A stretch of DNA of 64,000 bases from Selaginella moellendorffii (taxonomy: Eukaryota; Streptophyta; Lycopodiopsida; Selaginellales; Selaginellaceae). Position 1 is the first letter of the stretch; every line of letters starts with the position of its first letter. The stretch lies in the NCBI RefSeq assembly GCF_000143415.4, contig NW_003314266.1, forward strand, positions 1,793,139-1,857,138, in the 5' to 3' direction. Positions 43,135-56,520 of this stretch are shown here, in pieces. The notes beneath the pieces were generated by a model. The model was not told where the DNA came from, did not search any database, and saw only the letters and a list, made by a program, of their open reading frames with translations. A program made the translations under genes and the position numbers.

Positions 43135-46080
43135 TCAGTAGTCTGAAGGCGGGTCGTGCATGCTTCTTTGAGAACCACCAAGCTCATCGCCCGAGCTCCG
43201 TTTGCTGAGGCTGGCCCGTTGCATCAACCGGACTAGAGACTGGACAACCTCGGACATTGGAGGCCTAAACTCGGGCTCAGGCTGCATAGAAAGTAACAGA
43301 ATGTCGACCGAGTGAATCAGCAAACACTTTTTTACCTGAACACACGACGAGATAACGTCTGCGAAGCGAGACAAAGACTTGGCTGGATAGATGCCTTTCA
43401 ACGCAGGGTCCACCATTTTAGACAGCGCATCAATATCGTGGAGTTGAGGTGTGGCCCATCTCACCAGCGACTGCTCCGAGCGCGCTCTTGAACTGAATAG
43501 AACACCTCTTTAGCTAATGGAACATATAACCTTGAAAACTAGGAAACCTTACCTGTCCAGAGGCTTACGCCCTGTCAGTAGCTCCAGCATCACCACTCCA
43601 AAACTGTACACATCGCTTTTAACGGTATAAACACCAGACATTGCAAACTCCGGAGCACTGTAGCCAAAGGAACCCAGCATTTGTGCCGCAACCTGCCAGT
43701 TTTTTCCTATCAGCAAAGGAATAAAAGAGAATTTAAAAGCGCTAGTTCTTCAGACCTGTCGATCGGACGACGTGGAACTCAAAGCTGCAAGCCCACAGTC
43801 AGTTAAATGTGGACTCATATCATCGTCGAGTAGAATGTTGGCGGACTTAAAATTGCGATGCACAACCGCTGGCGAACATACCTCGTGCAAATACCTGTCA
43901 GCATAGTTGTAATTAGCCAAGTTCTTATGAAATAGATATCAGCACTTACTCAAGTGCTCGCGCAGCTCCTAACGCAATTTTGACTCGTTGATTCCATGAT
44001 AGCCGTTTACTCGTCTCATCAAGAACGTGCAACATCTCATGAAGTGTTCCTCTGTTGAAATACTCATACACGAGCAGCCGTTGTCCATGCTCTGCACAGT
44101 ATCCGACAAGCTCTGTAACATTTGTGTGCCGCAGACGAGCAATGGTAGAAACAAATGCAAGAAACTCTTCATTTGTTTGTACCGTGGATCCTGATGCGTC
44201 GAGCTTCTTGACAGCTAACGGCTGCACCATCAGATTTGTCAGTCTGCTGCCAATTACGCATTGTGCTTACCGTGCCATTTTGAAGCTCTGCACGATAGAC
44301 TCTTCCCAAAGAACCTTCACCCAAAAGATTTTCTTGCGCAAAGCTGTTTGTGGCAGCCTGAAGATCGGCGACGGAGTAAGAAGTTGCAGCAACCGACGCT
44401 TTCGAATTTTTGTGTTTTATAGGACTACGCTCAGCAGCCGGAGTCTTTAGCGGTGGTGGCTTTAAGACTTTTTCGGGAGGAGAAAGTCTTGTTTTCTGTT
44501 CCATTTTAAGCTCTTTCACTGGTTTTGCAAGAAGACCGTTAGCTAGAATGCACAACTCAATAGAAGAGCATACCTTTAGCAGGAGCATTATGAGGAGTTA
44601 GCCATGAGCTCTCCATTTTCTTTTCCAGGTCCGGTTTTCGTTTTCTCTTACGCATGTAGCATACAGCGACAAGGCCAGCGATAACAGCAGCCAATACCAA
44701 TGCAACAATTATACCAGCCATTTTTCCTTGTGACAAACCGCCACTTTCAGCTTCTTTAGACTGCCTCGATGAAGACTTGGTCCCAGGACTTTTTCCTCCA
44801 GCTTGTGCTCGTGGTGGAGGTGGAGGAGGCGTGAAAGGAGGTGGAGGGGGAGCCGGCGAAGTACTAAAATTGTTCCCACCGTCCCTGTAAAAGCAACGTT
44901 AGTATTTAGTACGTGTGAGGTTCCCTTCATTACCTTAAGTTGGGAATAGATCGAAGTGAGCTTGGAACCCATCCATTAAACTGATTATTTTCAACGTTTC
45001 TGAAAAAGAAAGCTTACGATAGAAAAAAAAAAAAAAAACAATTAGATATCTTACAAGTCAGCAAGAGGCAAATCAGACAGTACGTTAATATCCCCGCTGA
45101 GTTTATTGTTCTGGACGTGCCTGTGTAAAAGCTGAGTTTCAAGGATGATATTTGGGGAAGAAAGGCTTACATAACGGATATGCTAATCAAACCCGCAAAT
45201 GAGGAAGGAAGCGAGCCAGTAAGTTGATTAAAGGACACGTCTCTGAAAATTTCGAAAACAGTCAAGTGTCATACTTCCGAATGCGTTTACATACTTACAG
45301 AAGATTCAAGTTGGAGAAGTTTTGAAAGACATCAGGAATTGTACCAATTAACTGGTTGTGGCTCACGTCTCTACACAAAAGTGCCACGATTAAAGTGATG
45401 TTTGGTGTCAGAAGAAAACTTACATTTTCGTTAGAGACCACAAATCTTTCAGAGAGTATGGAAGACCAGTCAACTGGTTGTTAGACAAGTACCTATCATA
45501 GAAAGTTTTAGGAAAATAAACAAGGCAAGGCTAGGAAGAACGTACATCTCTTGTAGTTGTGGCGGAAGCTGGTACGGGATCGCTTGACTGAGTTGATTGT
45601 TGCTCAAATCCCTACAACGAAAAATAAATTTCGTTCCCGAAAACAATCGATGAAACATACAGTATCTTGAGGTTCCGGAGCTGATCCAACGCGTATCCCA
45701 AGGACCCTCCCAAATTCTGACCGGGAAGCTTGCTGAAGAACACATAAATTATAGCGCATCAAAATCATCTTGCGATCTAAGAAAGTTCAGAACGTACATT
45801 GAGGTAACCCGAGGACCCGTACATAGCACTCCTTGCCATGATTCGCCGCATGGATCACCACCGGGCCCAGAGTTCCACCCAGATAGCCGCGGAGAATTCC
45901 AGCTTCCATAGAGGATCTTAAGCCCATTAACTGCGAAAACAATGTGTCAATGCTTTCCTCATATCCCAAGACTGGCATATTTGCACAACACGACTTACCA
46001 TCGCCAATCTCTGTGATCGCACGAACTGTCCAGGCCACTTGCATGAGGAGCGCCAGACGAAAGAGAGCAGACCGAGCCAT
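43135..46080 (-). CDS. STRUBBELIG-type LRR receptor-like kinase (SRF family)
   Basis: A plasma-membrane receptor of the SRF family. Sixteen exons: 45999-46080, 45798-45930, 45661-45732, 45546-45611, 45424-45492, 45299-45370, 45171-45242, 45055-45120, 44934-44999, 44574-44884, 44271-44518, 43950-44221, 43756-43894, 43553-43692, 43336-43492, 43135-43281; lengths sum to 703 codons plus stop. Order: signal peptide, SUB-type N-terminal domain ([33 protein letters not shown]), about seven LRRs, each one exon ([19 protein letters not shown]), a proline-rich stalk, a membrane segment [20 protein letters not shown], and the kinase domain. The VAIK-type lysine is kept (PLAVKKLD), but HRD is HRN ([12 protein letters not shown]) and DFG is DCG (LTDCGLA), as in Arabidopsis SRFs, which are atypical or kinase-dead. 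The gene is intact. Confidence 0.95.
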
Positions 46081-47346
46081 CGTGGTGTCTGCCAAGGCAA
46101 AAAGAAGAGATCAATCACACCGATTCGCTCAAGAGAAATCCGGACTGACTGAGACTCGGACACGAAGAAGGGATGATACAGGAGAAATTTCGAGAGAAAT
46201 GAAGGCGCCGGATCTAAATGCCTAAGCCACGCAACAGCATTGCGAGGAATCGGCGCTCTAGAGATTCACCTGGTAGCGGCGCCTCGCGATGACGGGATTT
46301 CGATCGCTGTGCGCTTCATTCCACGGCTACCCTGGCCAATCGCCGGGCTCGTCGCGCAGCTCTCGCTACCCTACCGTGCAAGCAAGAACTAAATGCTGAT
46401 GCCCTGGAGCTCTCGCAGGAGCCTCAGCCCCAATCTTAACTAGCTATTAATCTCGAAACTACGAGCAAATGGTTGCTTCGTACAGCCACCCGGTAGATAT
46501 GGGCAGGGAGGTCGCAAACACGTTTGGCACTGTTTGTGTGCCAGTCTGGATCCGGACAAATAGACCATTTCTCTAGTGGGCCATGGCCCATGACACGGAA
46601 TGTAAGTTAACGGCCTGCTGCAGGTATTCCATCCCGCTGGACCGGCGGCGCTGGTTAAAGAGGTCATACTGGGAGTCGAGCCGGTGACGTGCGAGAGCGA
46701 TGGCCCTTCTGTGTGTAGTTAGCGGACAAAAAGAAACGCGAACCATGAATTTTTGACACGGGAACAAAAGAGTGTGAGGGAAGAGGGCCCCCACATTGAG
46801 ATCACGGGCTTTGATCTTTCTTTTTTCCTTCCTTGTGTGAGGACTTTAGGAGTGGGCGAACCATCAAGGCCTTCCTCTAAACAGCGAGCCATCACTTCAC
46901 CGAAAGAACACATTTGATAGCTACGACTTGCGGGAAATTAAAAAGAAAGCTGGTGGTCGGTTCCACACAAAAGCAGTGCTCTGGAAGCGATTGCTAGATT
47001 CTTGTTTTGCGCTAGGGGGAGTACTGCAGCAATGAAGAGCGGTAAGAGTTAGTAGGTCCAAATCGCATCGGTTAGCTTGGAGTTTTCATACGATGGATCT
47101 AAATGCGGCAGCTGGAACTTCCCTCAACTCAAGCTCCGGGAGATAATGAGATTGATCTAGATGAGCTACCGTAAGTTGCCTGAGCTAACGTAACTACTAA
47201 AAGAAAGAAGTAGCGTACCAGGACTCAAGCTCCATGAGGTAATGAGATTGATCTAGATGAGCTACCGTAAGTTGCCTGAGCTAACGCAACTACTAAAAGG
47301 ATGGAATAGCGTACCAGGAGCCACGATGACCGCTGAGTTCTTTTTC
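46081..47346. other. Intergenic, with tandem duplication
   Basis: Left part is the promoter/leader of the receptor kinase. A 96-bp unit is duplicated at 47131-47322. No RNA gene or reading frame I can support between 46450 and 47130. Confidence 0.4.
47131..47322. repeat. Tandem duplication, 96-bp unit, two copies
   Basis: Copies 47131-47226 and 47227-47322 differ at few positions and share AATGAGATTGATCTAGATGA and ACCGTAAGTTGCCTGAGCTA. It lies just downstream of the stop codon of the next gene, so probably beyond or within its 3' UTR. Confidence 0.9.
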
Positions 47347-49924
47347 TTAAGTGGAAATCTCCTCCTGGCCAGCCTCGAAGGCGCCCCAGATCTCGGCAAT
47401 CTCGTCAGCTGAGAGGGACAAGGCGTCTGTCTCTGTCACCTTTGGAGCTGTAGGCATAACGGGTGTGGCTGGCAGGGACTTGAGTCCAGCAGACTTAACT
47501 TGAAACTCGAAGCCAGGCGATGGATGATCATCCTCCAGCCAGGCATCTCTGTTGAGGTCCAGGTCCTTGAAGTCGCGTCTTTTGCCAGGAGTCCTCTCTT
47601 TGTCCTCTTCAATAATGACGCTCTCCGCTGCTGCTTTTTCGTGATCGTCATTCTCAAAGCCAAACGATGAACACCTCTGAACCGGAGCTGCAGCGTTTTT
47701 GGAACTTCCCCTGTCCTGCGATAGAAAAAGCTGTGGAGTTAAAAGAAAAGGAAGAAAACAAATAGTGGAGGTGTCATACACGGTGCAACTTTACCTCATT
47801 CGAAGAATGCGTGCACCGGTCACAGTTTTGTTCTTGTGAAGCTGTCAAATCCACAGCAACCTTATTCGAAGATGTGTCCAGATGGAATGATGACGTTGAT
47901 TCTTCTCTCTGCTGTGTCCTTGAAATGTGAAACCGAGGAACCTTACCAAATAGCTCATCCGGGTTCTTCATTATGTGAAAGGAGAACTCCGAGTGCTTGG
48001 ACGAACCTATCCTCGCTTCGACGGACAGACCATTGCATGTTGAGCTTATTGACTGTCGTGGAGTGGCCGGGACGGAAGTGGAGCCTGTTCTCGTAGGGGA
48101 GTCAAGTGCCACGCTCAGATCCAGCTTGATACCATCCCTGTTTGACCTCTTGCTCTTGTCGGCCGCCATTCCCAACTTGAGCTCGAGATCTACATCCTGC
48201 TTAACTTCGTCCTCCTCCTCACCGCTGGACTGATCCAGCTCAATCATCAGAGCTAGCTTCAACGCCATCTTTTTAAGTTTCTTCGGAGTCCTTTCAAGCA
48301 GCTCCAAGAGTTCTGGATCAGGCGAGCAACTTCCAGCGTCCTGTCCCTCCTGCTCATGCAGAACCTGCTTGTCCTCCACGTTCGTATCGGTGCTTGCAAT
48401 ATCTACGTGCTTATCTTTGGTGTGGTCGTCCGTCGCCCCAAGGAACTTGTCTTCTAAAGCTCCTGGGACCGACAGCCGGAAGTTGAGGTTCTCCTGCGCA
48501 GCTGTAAACCTCTTTGGTGATCTAAGCCGTTTTGATCCCGAACGAGGTTCTTTGCTGAGGCAGGATGGATTTACTCCGGCTGACTCTTCGGTCGTGACTG
48601 AAGAGCTCGACTGAATGTCGAGATGGATCGCATCACTGAAAACCGAAAACTTTTCCGATTTTAAGACGCTGTTCGTCGACGCAGGAACAAGCTTCATGGC
48701 TGGCGCTGTTGGATGGTGAAAGTTACCAGATGTAAAAGTCTTGACTGGTGAGGAATGCCTGCGACAGTGTTGAGGCTTCAAACTGTTTAACGGTAGTTCC
48801 CGCAGAGCTGACCTTCCTTGAGCTTTGGCCTGTAATACCGAACGGTTAGACATTCACTAACATTTGATAATTCACTTTGTTCATCTTACCGTAACGTCTT
48901 TCGGCACTTGAGGAGGCTTTGCAGTCTCAGTCCTTGCACCCGGCAGGGATTTTTGAAACCGTGCTGCCGAAGCATTCAAGACAAAGTTACCGCTCCCGGT
49001 CCTTTTGTTAGGAGAACCTTTCCGAGGCGATCTTCGCCCCGGAGACTTCCTGCTGGGGGACCGTCGGCGCTGACGATTCGTAACAGCGGCTAGTTCCTCG
49101 CTGCTTAAAGATGAATGCGACGATGTACACCGTCCCCTTGACTTATCTGGAGAGACTGCGCGAAAGACCAGAGTCTGGTAGCACGGTAATCCAAGTCCTC
49201 TGGTCAGTGGAGCAGCTTCGGCCAAAGATTTCGTGACAGCGGCTTCAACCTTCTCACCAGAGATCTCGGTTGCTTGCTGAGTCTCTTCGTCGTCCTTTCT
49301 GTCTGCAGCGTGACCGTCGTTAAACTTGAAGTTGGCAGCCTTCAAACAAGCGATGGTAGCCAAGTGATCCGGACTCGGCCTTACGGAGTCCCCCGCCAAA
49401 TCTCGCTTGCCTTCCTTTTGACTAGAGCACCGAGAGAGTGCCGCCTCTTTCGCGCTAGAAGACCTTGTAAGGCTACCTTCTTTAGCACTGGAAGATCTGC
49501 TCAGCGAGAGAACCCCGCTCTTATCGGCTTCCATGAACTTCAGCAAAGTTCGTTTAGGCTGTTCTCCCCCTGGTAAATCGTGGATGCCACTAGTGATGGC
49601 CTTCGCTCCTAGCAAATCCCGGCACCTTGTTCTCGATGGAGACAAAGGGTGTCGCCTAAGCTGCAGCGGGGGGACCTTGGAACCTCTGAGAAGCTTAGAA
49701 ATACTTGAAAAGCCTCTCTTCGTCTGCCCCGGGCTCTCACACTCGGTGTAAACCGGATTCATGAATGCTCTAGCTTGGTGTTTTCGAGTTCCATCTTCGT
49801 CTTCCGTGTAAGACGCCCGCCTCACTGGGAAGAACACATTACCGTGTTTGTCCCAGCGACACTTTTCGGACTTTTCGGAGCCAGGGGTTGAGCGAGCACT
49901 CGACTTACTCACACACAGACCCAT
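47347..49924 (-). CDS. Unknown 812-residue protein with N-myristoylation signal and EAR-like motifs
   Basis: Three exons, 48890-49924, 47795-48829 and 47347-47715, phase 0 at both junctions. The ATG at 49924 gives MGLCVSKSS: Gly2 with Ser6 fits the N-myristoylation consensus and Cys4 could be palmitoylated, as in many plant membrane-anchored regulators. The rest is long, Ser/Lys-rich and probably disordered, with repeats of RSSSAKE (about 155-175) and basic SPSRKSPGRRSPRKGSP (about 305-321). Leucine motifs resemble EAR repression motifs: DLELKLGM (about 559-566), KLDLSVAL (about 580-587) and DLDLN (about 741-745). The C-terminus has a short conserved-looking LSADEIAEIWGAFEAG. I do not recognise a named family; lipid anchor and EAR motifs suggest a membrane-to-nucleus regulator, which is inference. 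Confidence 0.75.
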
Positions 49925-50600
49925 TCCGCTCAAGATCCTGCGTGAAAGGAGATGATAAGCAACGAGAACGAATCTATAAACAGGAACTCACTTTTGCGAA
50001 GAACAGCCGCTCCAAATGCCTCGAAAAACTCTGAAGCACTAGAACACCTCCGCGACCATTGCAATGTCGTCCTCTTGCTCTAAGCACCAAAACTTCTTAT
50101 GGCCTAGCGTTGTAGCGTACCATAGAAGCTGTGGTGCGTCGTCCCCACACCTCTGGACCGCCATTTTTCCCGTCAAGGAACAAAACAAGCAAATCTGGCA
50201 AGGCCACCAGAAGTCAAGCGTGAAATCACAGAATAATCCCTGTGCAGGAAGGAAACGGTAAATCTCGGCTCACTCCTCACCAAGATCTGGAACAAGACGG
50301 CCGAGCCTTTCCCTGGAGACGACAAAGAGAGAGATCTACGCCAAGAAGCTCGAGCGTCTCCGGGCACTCAAACCCTGGCTCCTTCTTCCCACTTGATGAG
50401 GAGCCCTAAAGTATAGCAGCGCTTTTAGCAGGGTTTGTGAGATCCAAAGATTAAGACTCTTTGCAACGTCATTGAGCGGGAAAATTTCAAATTCGAAATG
50501 CTGCCGTTTGATTCAAAGGAAGTGTTCACTTTTTGTCCACTTCTTATGACATTGACAACATTGACTTCTTGTACGTGGAGAGGTGGCGTGGCAAAGAAAA
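49925..50600. other. Upstream region of the myristoylated-protein gene
   Basis: Candidate 5' UTR with possible leader introns (minus-strand GTGAGTTCCTG near 49990). No gene on either strand. Base composition turns AT-rich after about 50600. Confidence 0.4.
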
Positions 50601-51109
50601 AAACCGTAAGGTTTATATTTGTTTTCTAGCCTAGGGTTGAAAAGTATTTTAACTGTATTCTATTCTTATTTTTATGATATATTTTTTATTTTTGGTTTGC
50701 TTAAGCCAAAATTTTCTACTAAATTGAGTCATCTCGAAAAGAAATGTTTTATAAGAACCTATCTTTTTATATTATTTTATTATAACTACTTTTACAATTG
50801 TTATATTTTGATTTTCCTAAATATGAATCAAGAGAATGGTTAGACTTATAACTTGTATATGTCCTTTGATTCCTATAGTTCAATTTTATTATTTGATTAT
50901 AGCTCCATACATTCCTTTTGCTTATTCTTTTCCATGGTAGTAGGGTAACTTTGCACCATAATGACTTAAGGAGTGATTCCTTAAATTAGATATGCTTAAC
51001 TTGTAATCTCACACATCAAGATTAACATCATTAATAGTGCTAAATTCTTTTTTACCTTATAGGGATTTAGTCCTTTAGGCATTAAATAATGCCCTTATGA
51101 TACTAAACA

Positions 51110-51560
51110 CCATTTTCTTGTTGTACTTGTATTATTTAAATCCAAAGACACTTAACCCCAAATATCCCAAGACTTTTAATCAATTGGAAAATGTGATGCA
51201 CTTTTATTCATGAGCCCTTTCCTGTCAAGTTGTTTTTTTCCGTTGTTTACAATCTACCATACTTCTTTATAAATTTAAGTCTTCATAAATAAAAGATAAA
51301 AGCCACAACTTTCCCAAAATCTTTTAACACCTTAAGTTAAAAGTTGTAACTTTTCTAAAAGACCTACTTTCTTGACATCCTGTATTGAGACAAGTTAGAG
51401 CAAATTAAATGCCAAATATTAATTTTAATATATAATGTGATTCCCTTAGCTAACCATTACAGTCGAAGCCAAAACCTCTTTAATACTAAATATAAGTTTT
51501 TGAATTTGGACTTTTTAAAAGGTCACCCAACCCAATATTTTATCTCAATTTTAATGGCTT
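51110..51560 (-). mobile_element. Second, decayed TRIM-like element
   Basis: Follows 22018-22418 in order. LTR part ending GTTGTTTACA at 51251, interior with AAAAGCCACAACT and AATGTGATTCCCTTAGC, degenerate primer site (CTCTTTAATACTAAA for CCTCTGATACCAAA), then the next LTR start (TATAAGTTTTTGAATTTGG). Heavily mutated towards A/T. Confidence 0.65.
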
Positions 51561-53237
51561 TTGTACCCTTCAAGATGTCTTTAAACTTTTATAGAATAAC
51601 AACTATTGATTAAACCTTTCAAAAGAAATATTGTGATGAAAAATAAACTCTAAAAAAAAAGGTGTTCAATGATATCAACTGCAATGTTATAAAAAAATTT
51701 AAGTTTTTTTATGGGTTTTGAACTTTAGATTTATAAAAGTAATATAGAGTTAAAATAATTTTAGGATGGGAAGGCCTAAAAAAGAATACCAGATGGTCAT
51801 AGTTCTTTTGAGGCATTTGATCAAGCCAAAGAATGCTTTATAGTTCAAAAAGGATTGATAATTAATTTATCCTTGGTTTCTTAAAATTAATGTTTACCCA
51901 AATAAAAGAATGAAGTGTTTCTATTGTATTGAGCTTAAGGTTATATGAAATAAAAAGCTTTCTTTGGAAACTTAATACATTTTTTAAACTTTCAAGGTGA
52001 AAAGTAGATCAAAAGAAAAGCTTTTAAAAAGAAAAAAAGGGGGTGCCCTTCAAAATCAAGGCATACCCATTATTACTCAAACTCAATAACAGTTAATCTC
52101 AAATATTCTAATACACTTAACCAATTGGAAATGAGATTGCACTTTTGTTTATGGGCCATTTCCGTATATAAAATTTTATAGATCATTGTTCTTTTTGGTT
52201 GCTTACATATTAATGTTTTACACCATTAGACATATTTTGTTAAAAGACTTTAATTCCACATTTTTTGGTTTAGGCTATGCCAATTTTATTTCTCTTAGCA
52301 AAGATTTCATGAACTAACCAACTTGAGCTACGCAAGGCACCCCTTATAAGATAGTTAGTGTTTCCATATTATTAACTTTATAAGCTTATCTTTACAATAT
52401 ATTCCACTTGTGTTTATGTCTTCACCAAGATCATATATTACTCTTTTTGTTATGCCAAAATAATTGATATTGATTAACCCTTTACCATCATGCTTAAACA
52501 TCTTCATGGAAGTTTATTTTACTTTTGTGAACACCTTTTTATAACTTCTGGATAACACTCTTAATAACCTCATGGCTACTCTTGAAGTGCCACCTCACTT
52601 GAATATAATTATTTATATTTCTATCCCATCCACAAACACCATTTTTAAAAGTGTTATTCCAACTCTTAATTATCTCTTTTATTTCATATGGGCTACTTTG
52701 CCCTTTAAAATTGTTCTTCCATAATATAAGAATATTATTTAAGTACACTCCCAATTCCTTAAGTTGCTCTAGCATTCATGAAAGATAGCTCAAGTTACTA
52801 CACTAAGGACATATATCCTCAACCATATTTGACCACCTGTGATTATTAATTTAATATCAAATTCATAACACTATCCTCAACTAAATAAGGATAACTTTAT
52901 AACTCTTTTATTCTTTAGAAATCTTTTTTCTTTAAGTAATCTAAACTTTAGTTGTATACTATAATTATATTAAAATTAGCTTTGCAAAATTATGCTCTCA
53001 CATTGATTACATCATCATCTTTTTTAGGAAAGCCTTTTATGGTTCCTAAGATCCCAATTATTTTTTATCACAGTTCTATAAATTTATATATGAACTAAAG
53101 TGAAGAGCTATGCTCTCTTAACATCTTATTCTTTGAGTTTAGCCCCACTCTTGGGACTTTTTGTTATTAATATCAAGTGATGATATACTTGACTATCAAT
53201 AAGAGTTAGACTAAGGAACAACTTAAATATTAAATTG

Positions 53238-53600
53238 TAAGTGATTAAATTTTTTATTCTACTTTAGTCTTTAACCATACCTTTAATTATTTGAAAAACT
53301 CTCACTCACAACCTTGATAGGTCCTCATCCTAACCTATAATACTTGCTAAACCCTTAGAGGTGATTTAAAGTTATATTGACTAGTTGATATAAATATTAC
53401 ATGTATTCAAGTCCCACTTCAGACACTCAAAGGTACCATTGACATTAAAGCCTTGTCAATTCTCACTATCTCATTGATAATTCAAAACCACCTATACTAT
53501 AGCTTTATCCTTCTTAAATTAAATCATTTGTCTTTAAGTGGTCATTTTATGACCACTCTTTAGCATCTTTAAGATGCTTCAAAACATGGGAGAATGCTAT
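53238..53600 (+). repeat. Dispersed LTR-like repeat, copy 1
   Basis: Starts TGTAAGTGATTAAATTTTT and contains TAAGTGGTCATTTTATGACCA near its end. The same order of blocks occurs at 56145-56520 (TATAAGTGACTAAATTTTTC ... GAGTGGTCATCTAATGACCA). Confidence 0.65.
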
Positions 53601-56144
53601 TTATTATATATTTTATTTTATCCTTATCAAATCCCTTTCCATTCACAGTTGCCAATTTTATATTTTTAATTTCTAATAAAATTTAATGCTATTTTCAAAA
53701 ACATTGTTATAAATTATATTTACAATCTAAAAAAGGAATGCCTTCTTTTGAATAAGGATGTATGTGAAATGTTGTGCCCTAGAACCCACCTAGTATCACT
53801 TAGCTAGTGATTGAACACTCTAATTAATATGGTTTAGTAGTGATTGAAATTAGTCTCTTTTAAAACTAATAGTCATCTTAATAGTTATCTAGTATAGCTT
53901 AACTAGTGATAATCTCTTTAATTTAGATTGATCACTTATTTCTGTCTTACTCAAACTAAAACAAAGGATATTTAATTTGAAATATCCTAAACAATTAGAG
54001 AAAAAAATTAGAAAATCCCTTTCTCTCTATTTTTTAATATAATGGGTTGTTTCTAAATTTGTGGTTATAATCCCATCATTCTTAAATTTCTTAAGAGTTC
54101 TACTCTATTTAGATGTTCCTCCTTATTATAAGTAAAGTGGATTAAACGTTAATTTTAACATATGATGTGATGACAGTGTTGCTTTTTCACTTAAAGGTAT
54201 TAAACTAGTAATAAACTATCAATTTAGTAAATTCATCATGAAAATACTTAGTAATAAAAAATTGATGCCATAAACTTAGATGGAATAATGGCTGTTTAGC
54301 TGTAGAAAAAATCTAGTCTCAAAGTAAAATTTTAAGAAATTAAAAAAAAGAAATAAGTAAATACAATAGCCAAGACTCTAATGGTTTATAGGATAACTAC
54401 CTTTGACTAAACAAATAAATTGCTACACTTTACATGCAGCAACACTTGGTTTGTTTAATATTAGTGTTATTCTTACTTATTAATCTAATTGATCAAATAA
54501 AGTTTATAATTATAAACATGTTGTAATTTATAAATATAGGATGAATCTTATTGCATATTTTCCATTAGATAATAAAATAAAAAATAATATACTAAACAGG
54601 GTTTAAATTAATTTATAAATTATAATATTTATATATTATGAATACAAAATTAATTTAAATGAATAACAACTGTTAGATAGTAGAATATCTTAGAATATTT
54701 AAACATGTTTGAGGTATATCCATTACCATCCTTTATAGGTTTGCTTGACTCAAGTACTTACATATTAAAATATTTTAAAGTTTATCAAAACCTTCATTTC
54801 ATCAATTTAGGTTTGCTTTATAAGACTTTTAGTTGACTGCATTAACTTGCATTGACTTCTATCTCAACTCAACTTTGGACCATCCTTAGTTAGAAATGAA
54901 GAATCAAGCATGAGCTCAAGGGTTTGCTTCTTACAAACATAATACTATAGAAAACTTAAAGCATGAAAGTGTTTATAGTAGACGAGATAGTGGTTAGGAA
55001 GCTTGTGAAAGTAAAGGTTTTAACAAGCAAAAAGTCAAAATTCCCTCAATGTTCCAAAAGTGATTTTGAGTAAGTTAGTACTTAATAAGTTGCATATAAA
55101 CGGTTCATAAAAACATGTTAAATTAGAGTAGCACAAAGAAGTATAGTCTTGAAGTTTGATATAAGGCAAGTTGGGGGGAATTATATGTTCAAAGAGATGC
55201 TTTGAACAAAAGTTGGTATCATTCAGATGAATTAATTTAAGGACTTATTTGCTTATGTGCTGAACTATAGTATACTAGTTAAGCAATTTGTCAAATGTGA
55301 TTGGCAAGTCAAAGGAACAAGGTTCCTAATTGAAGTTATTGACTTTATAAGAGAAAGCTTGATATGCCAAGCATAGAGAGGTCTATGCATGTTATAGGCT
55401 AATTATTTTATTTGTCAAGTAAGATAATTTAGAAGTTTAGAAGAATGAAGTTCTCAAGTTGTGACTTGTAATGTATGTACAAAAAAGAAACTGATTAGCA
55501 TGGGTATAAGTTGGTGCACTAACTTAGGAGTCATGCTAGATATTCTCCAAGATATCATTGATAGATGTATATATAGAGGTTGGGTTAAAGTTAGTATTAT
55601 AAGGGTATTAGGGCATGGTGAAGGTTTGGAATATGAGGATACTCACTTTTTGATGGTCAAAGACTTTTAGCAAGGAGGTTGGCTTGAGCACACTACTAAC
55701 TAAAGGATGCCCTAGAGTTATAGTACATAATTAATATTCTTGATATGATAGTTCAACATATCTAATTTAAATACTTAATGTATGTATCACTAGGGTGAAT
55801 GGGATGAGGATTCTCTATCAGTGGTTACAAACCTTTGGCTGGAAGGGCTAGCTTAAGTGCATTGCTAAATGTAGGGGATGTCTTTAAGGTTATGGTCAAC
55901 AACTCATGGTTAGATGAACCTAATACCCAAGTTAATGTATCTATGCAAAATCACCAGGTGGTTCTATAGTTGGTCAAGGACAAGTTTCTTACTGATGGTT
56001 CCTAATTCAAAATAGTTATTTAAACAATTGATAATGGTGTGATTTGATCAAGGAAACTAAGTGAGAAAAAACTTTAAAATAAAATTGTTAATACAATACA
56101 ATACTATTGTGAGTTCAAGAAAGTAGTCTTTAAAGAAGTATATA

Positions 56145-56520
56145 AGTGACTAAATTTTTCATTCTACTTTAATCACTTAACCACACCTTCCACCACTTGG
56201 AGGAGTCTCACTCATAACCTTTATAAATTTTATTCTCAACTTAGAAACTTGCTAACCCCATAAATGGCTTCTATACCACTCTACTTTTGCATTTAATCTA
56301 AATGCTCCACATGTCCAAACCCACTACAAACACCTAAAAGTATCATTAATATATCTGCCTATTACGCTAATGCTATCTCTATTCACCTTTGCCTCATTAG
56401 TAGTCCAAGACCATCCATGTTACAGTCTAATCTCCCAAAGACTAAACTATCCGTCCATGAGTGGTCATCTAATGACCACCCTTTAGCATTTTTAGGATGT
56501 TTAGAGACATGAGGAACACC
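56145..56520 (+). repeat. Dispersed LTR-like repeat, copy 2
   Basis: Parallel to 53238-53600 at low identity over about 370 bp. The matching palindrome TGGTCATxTxATGACCA is retained in both. Confidence 0.65.

Noticed and set aside
46600-46720. Possible tRNA or structured RNA (GAGTCGAGCC near 46671)
   Set aside because: No D arm or anticodon stem can be built around it.
55800-55990. Possible LINE or reverse-transcriptase remnant
   Set aside because: Peptides are too degenerate to assign; only a local duplication is certain.
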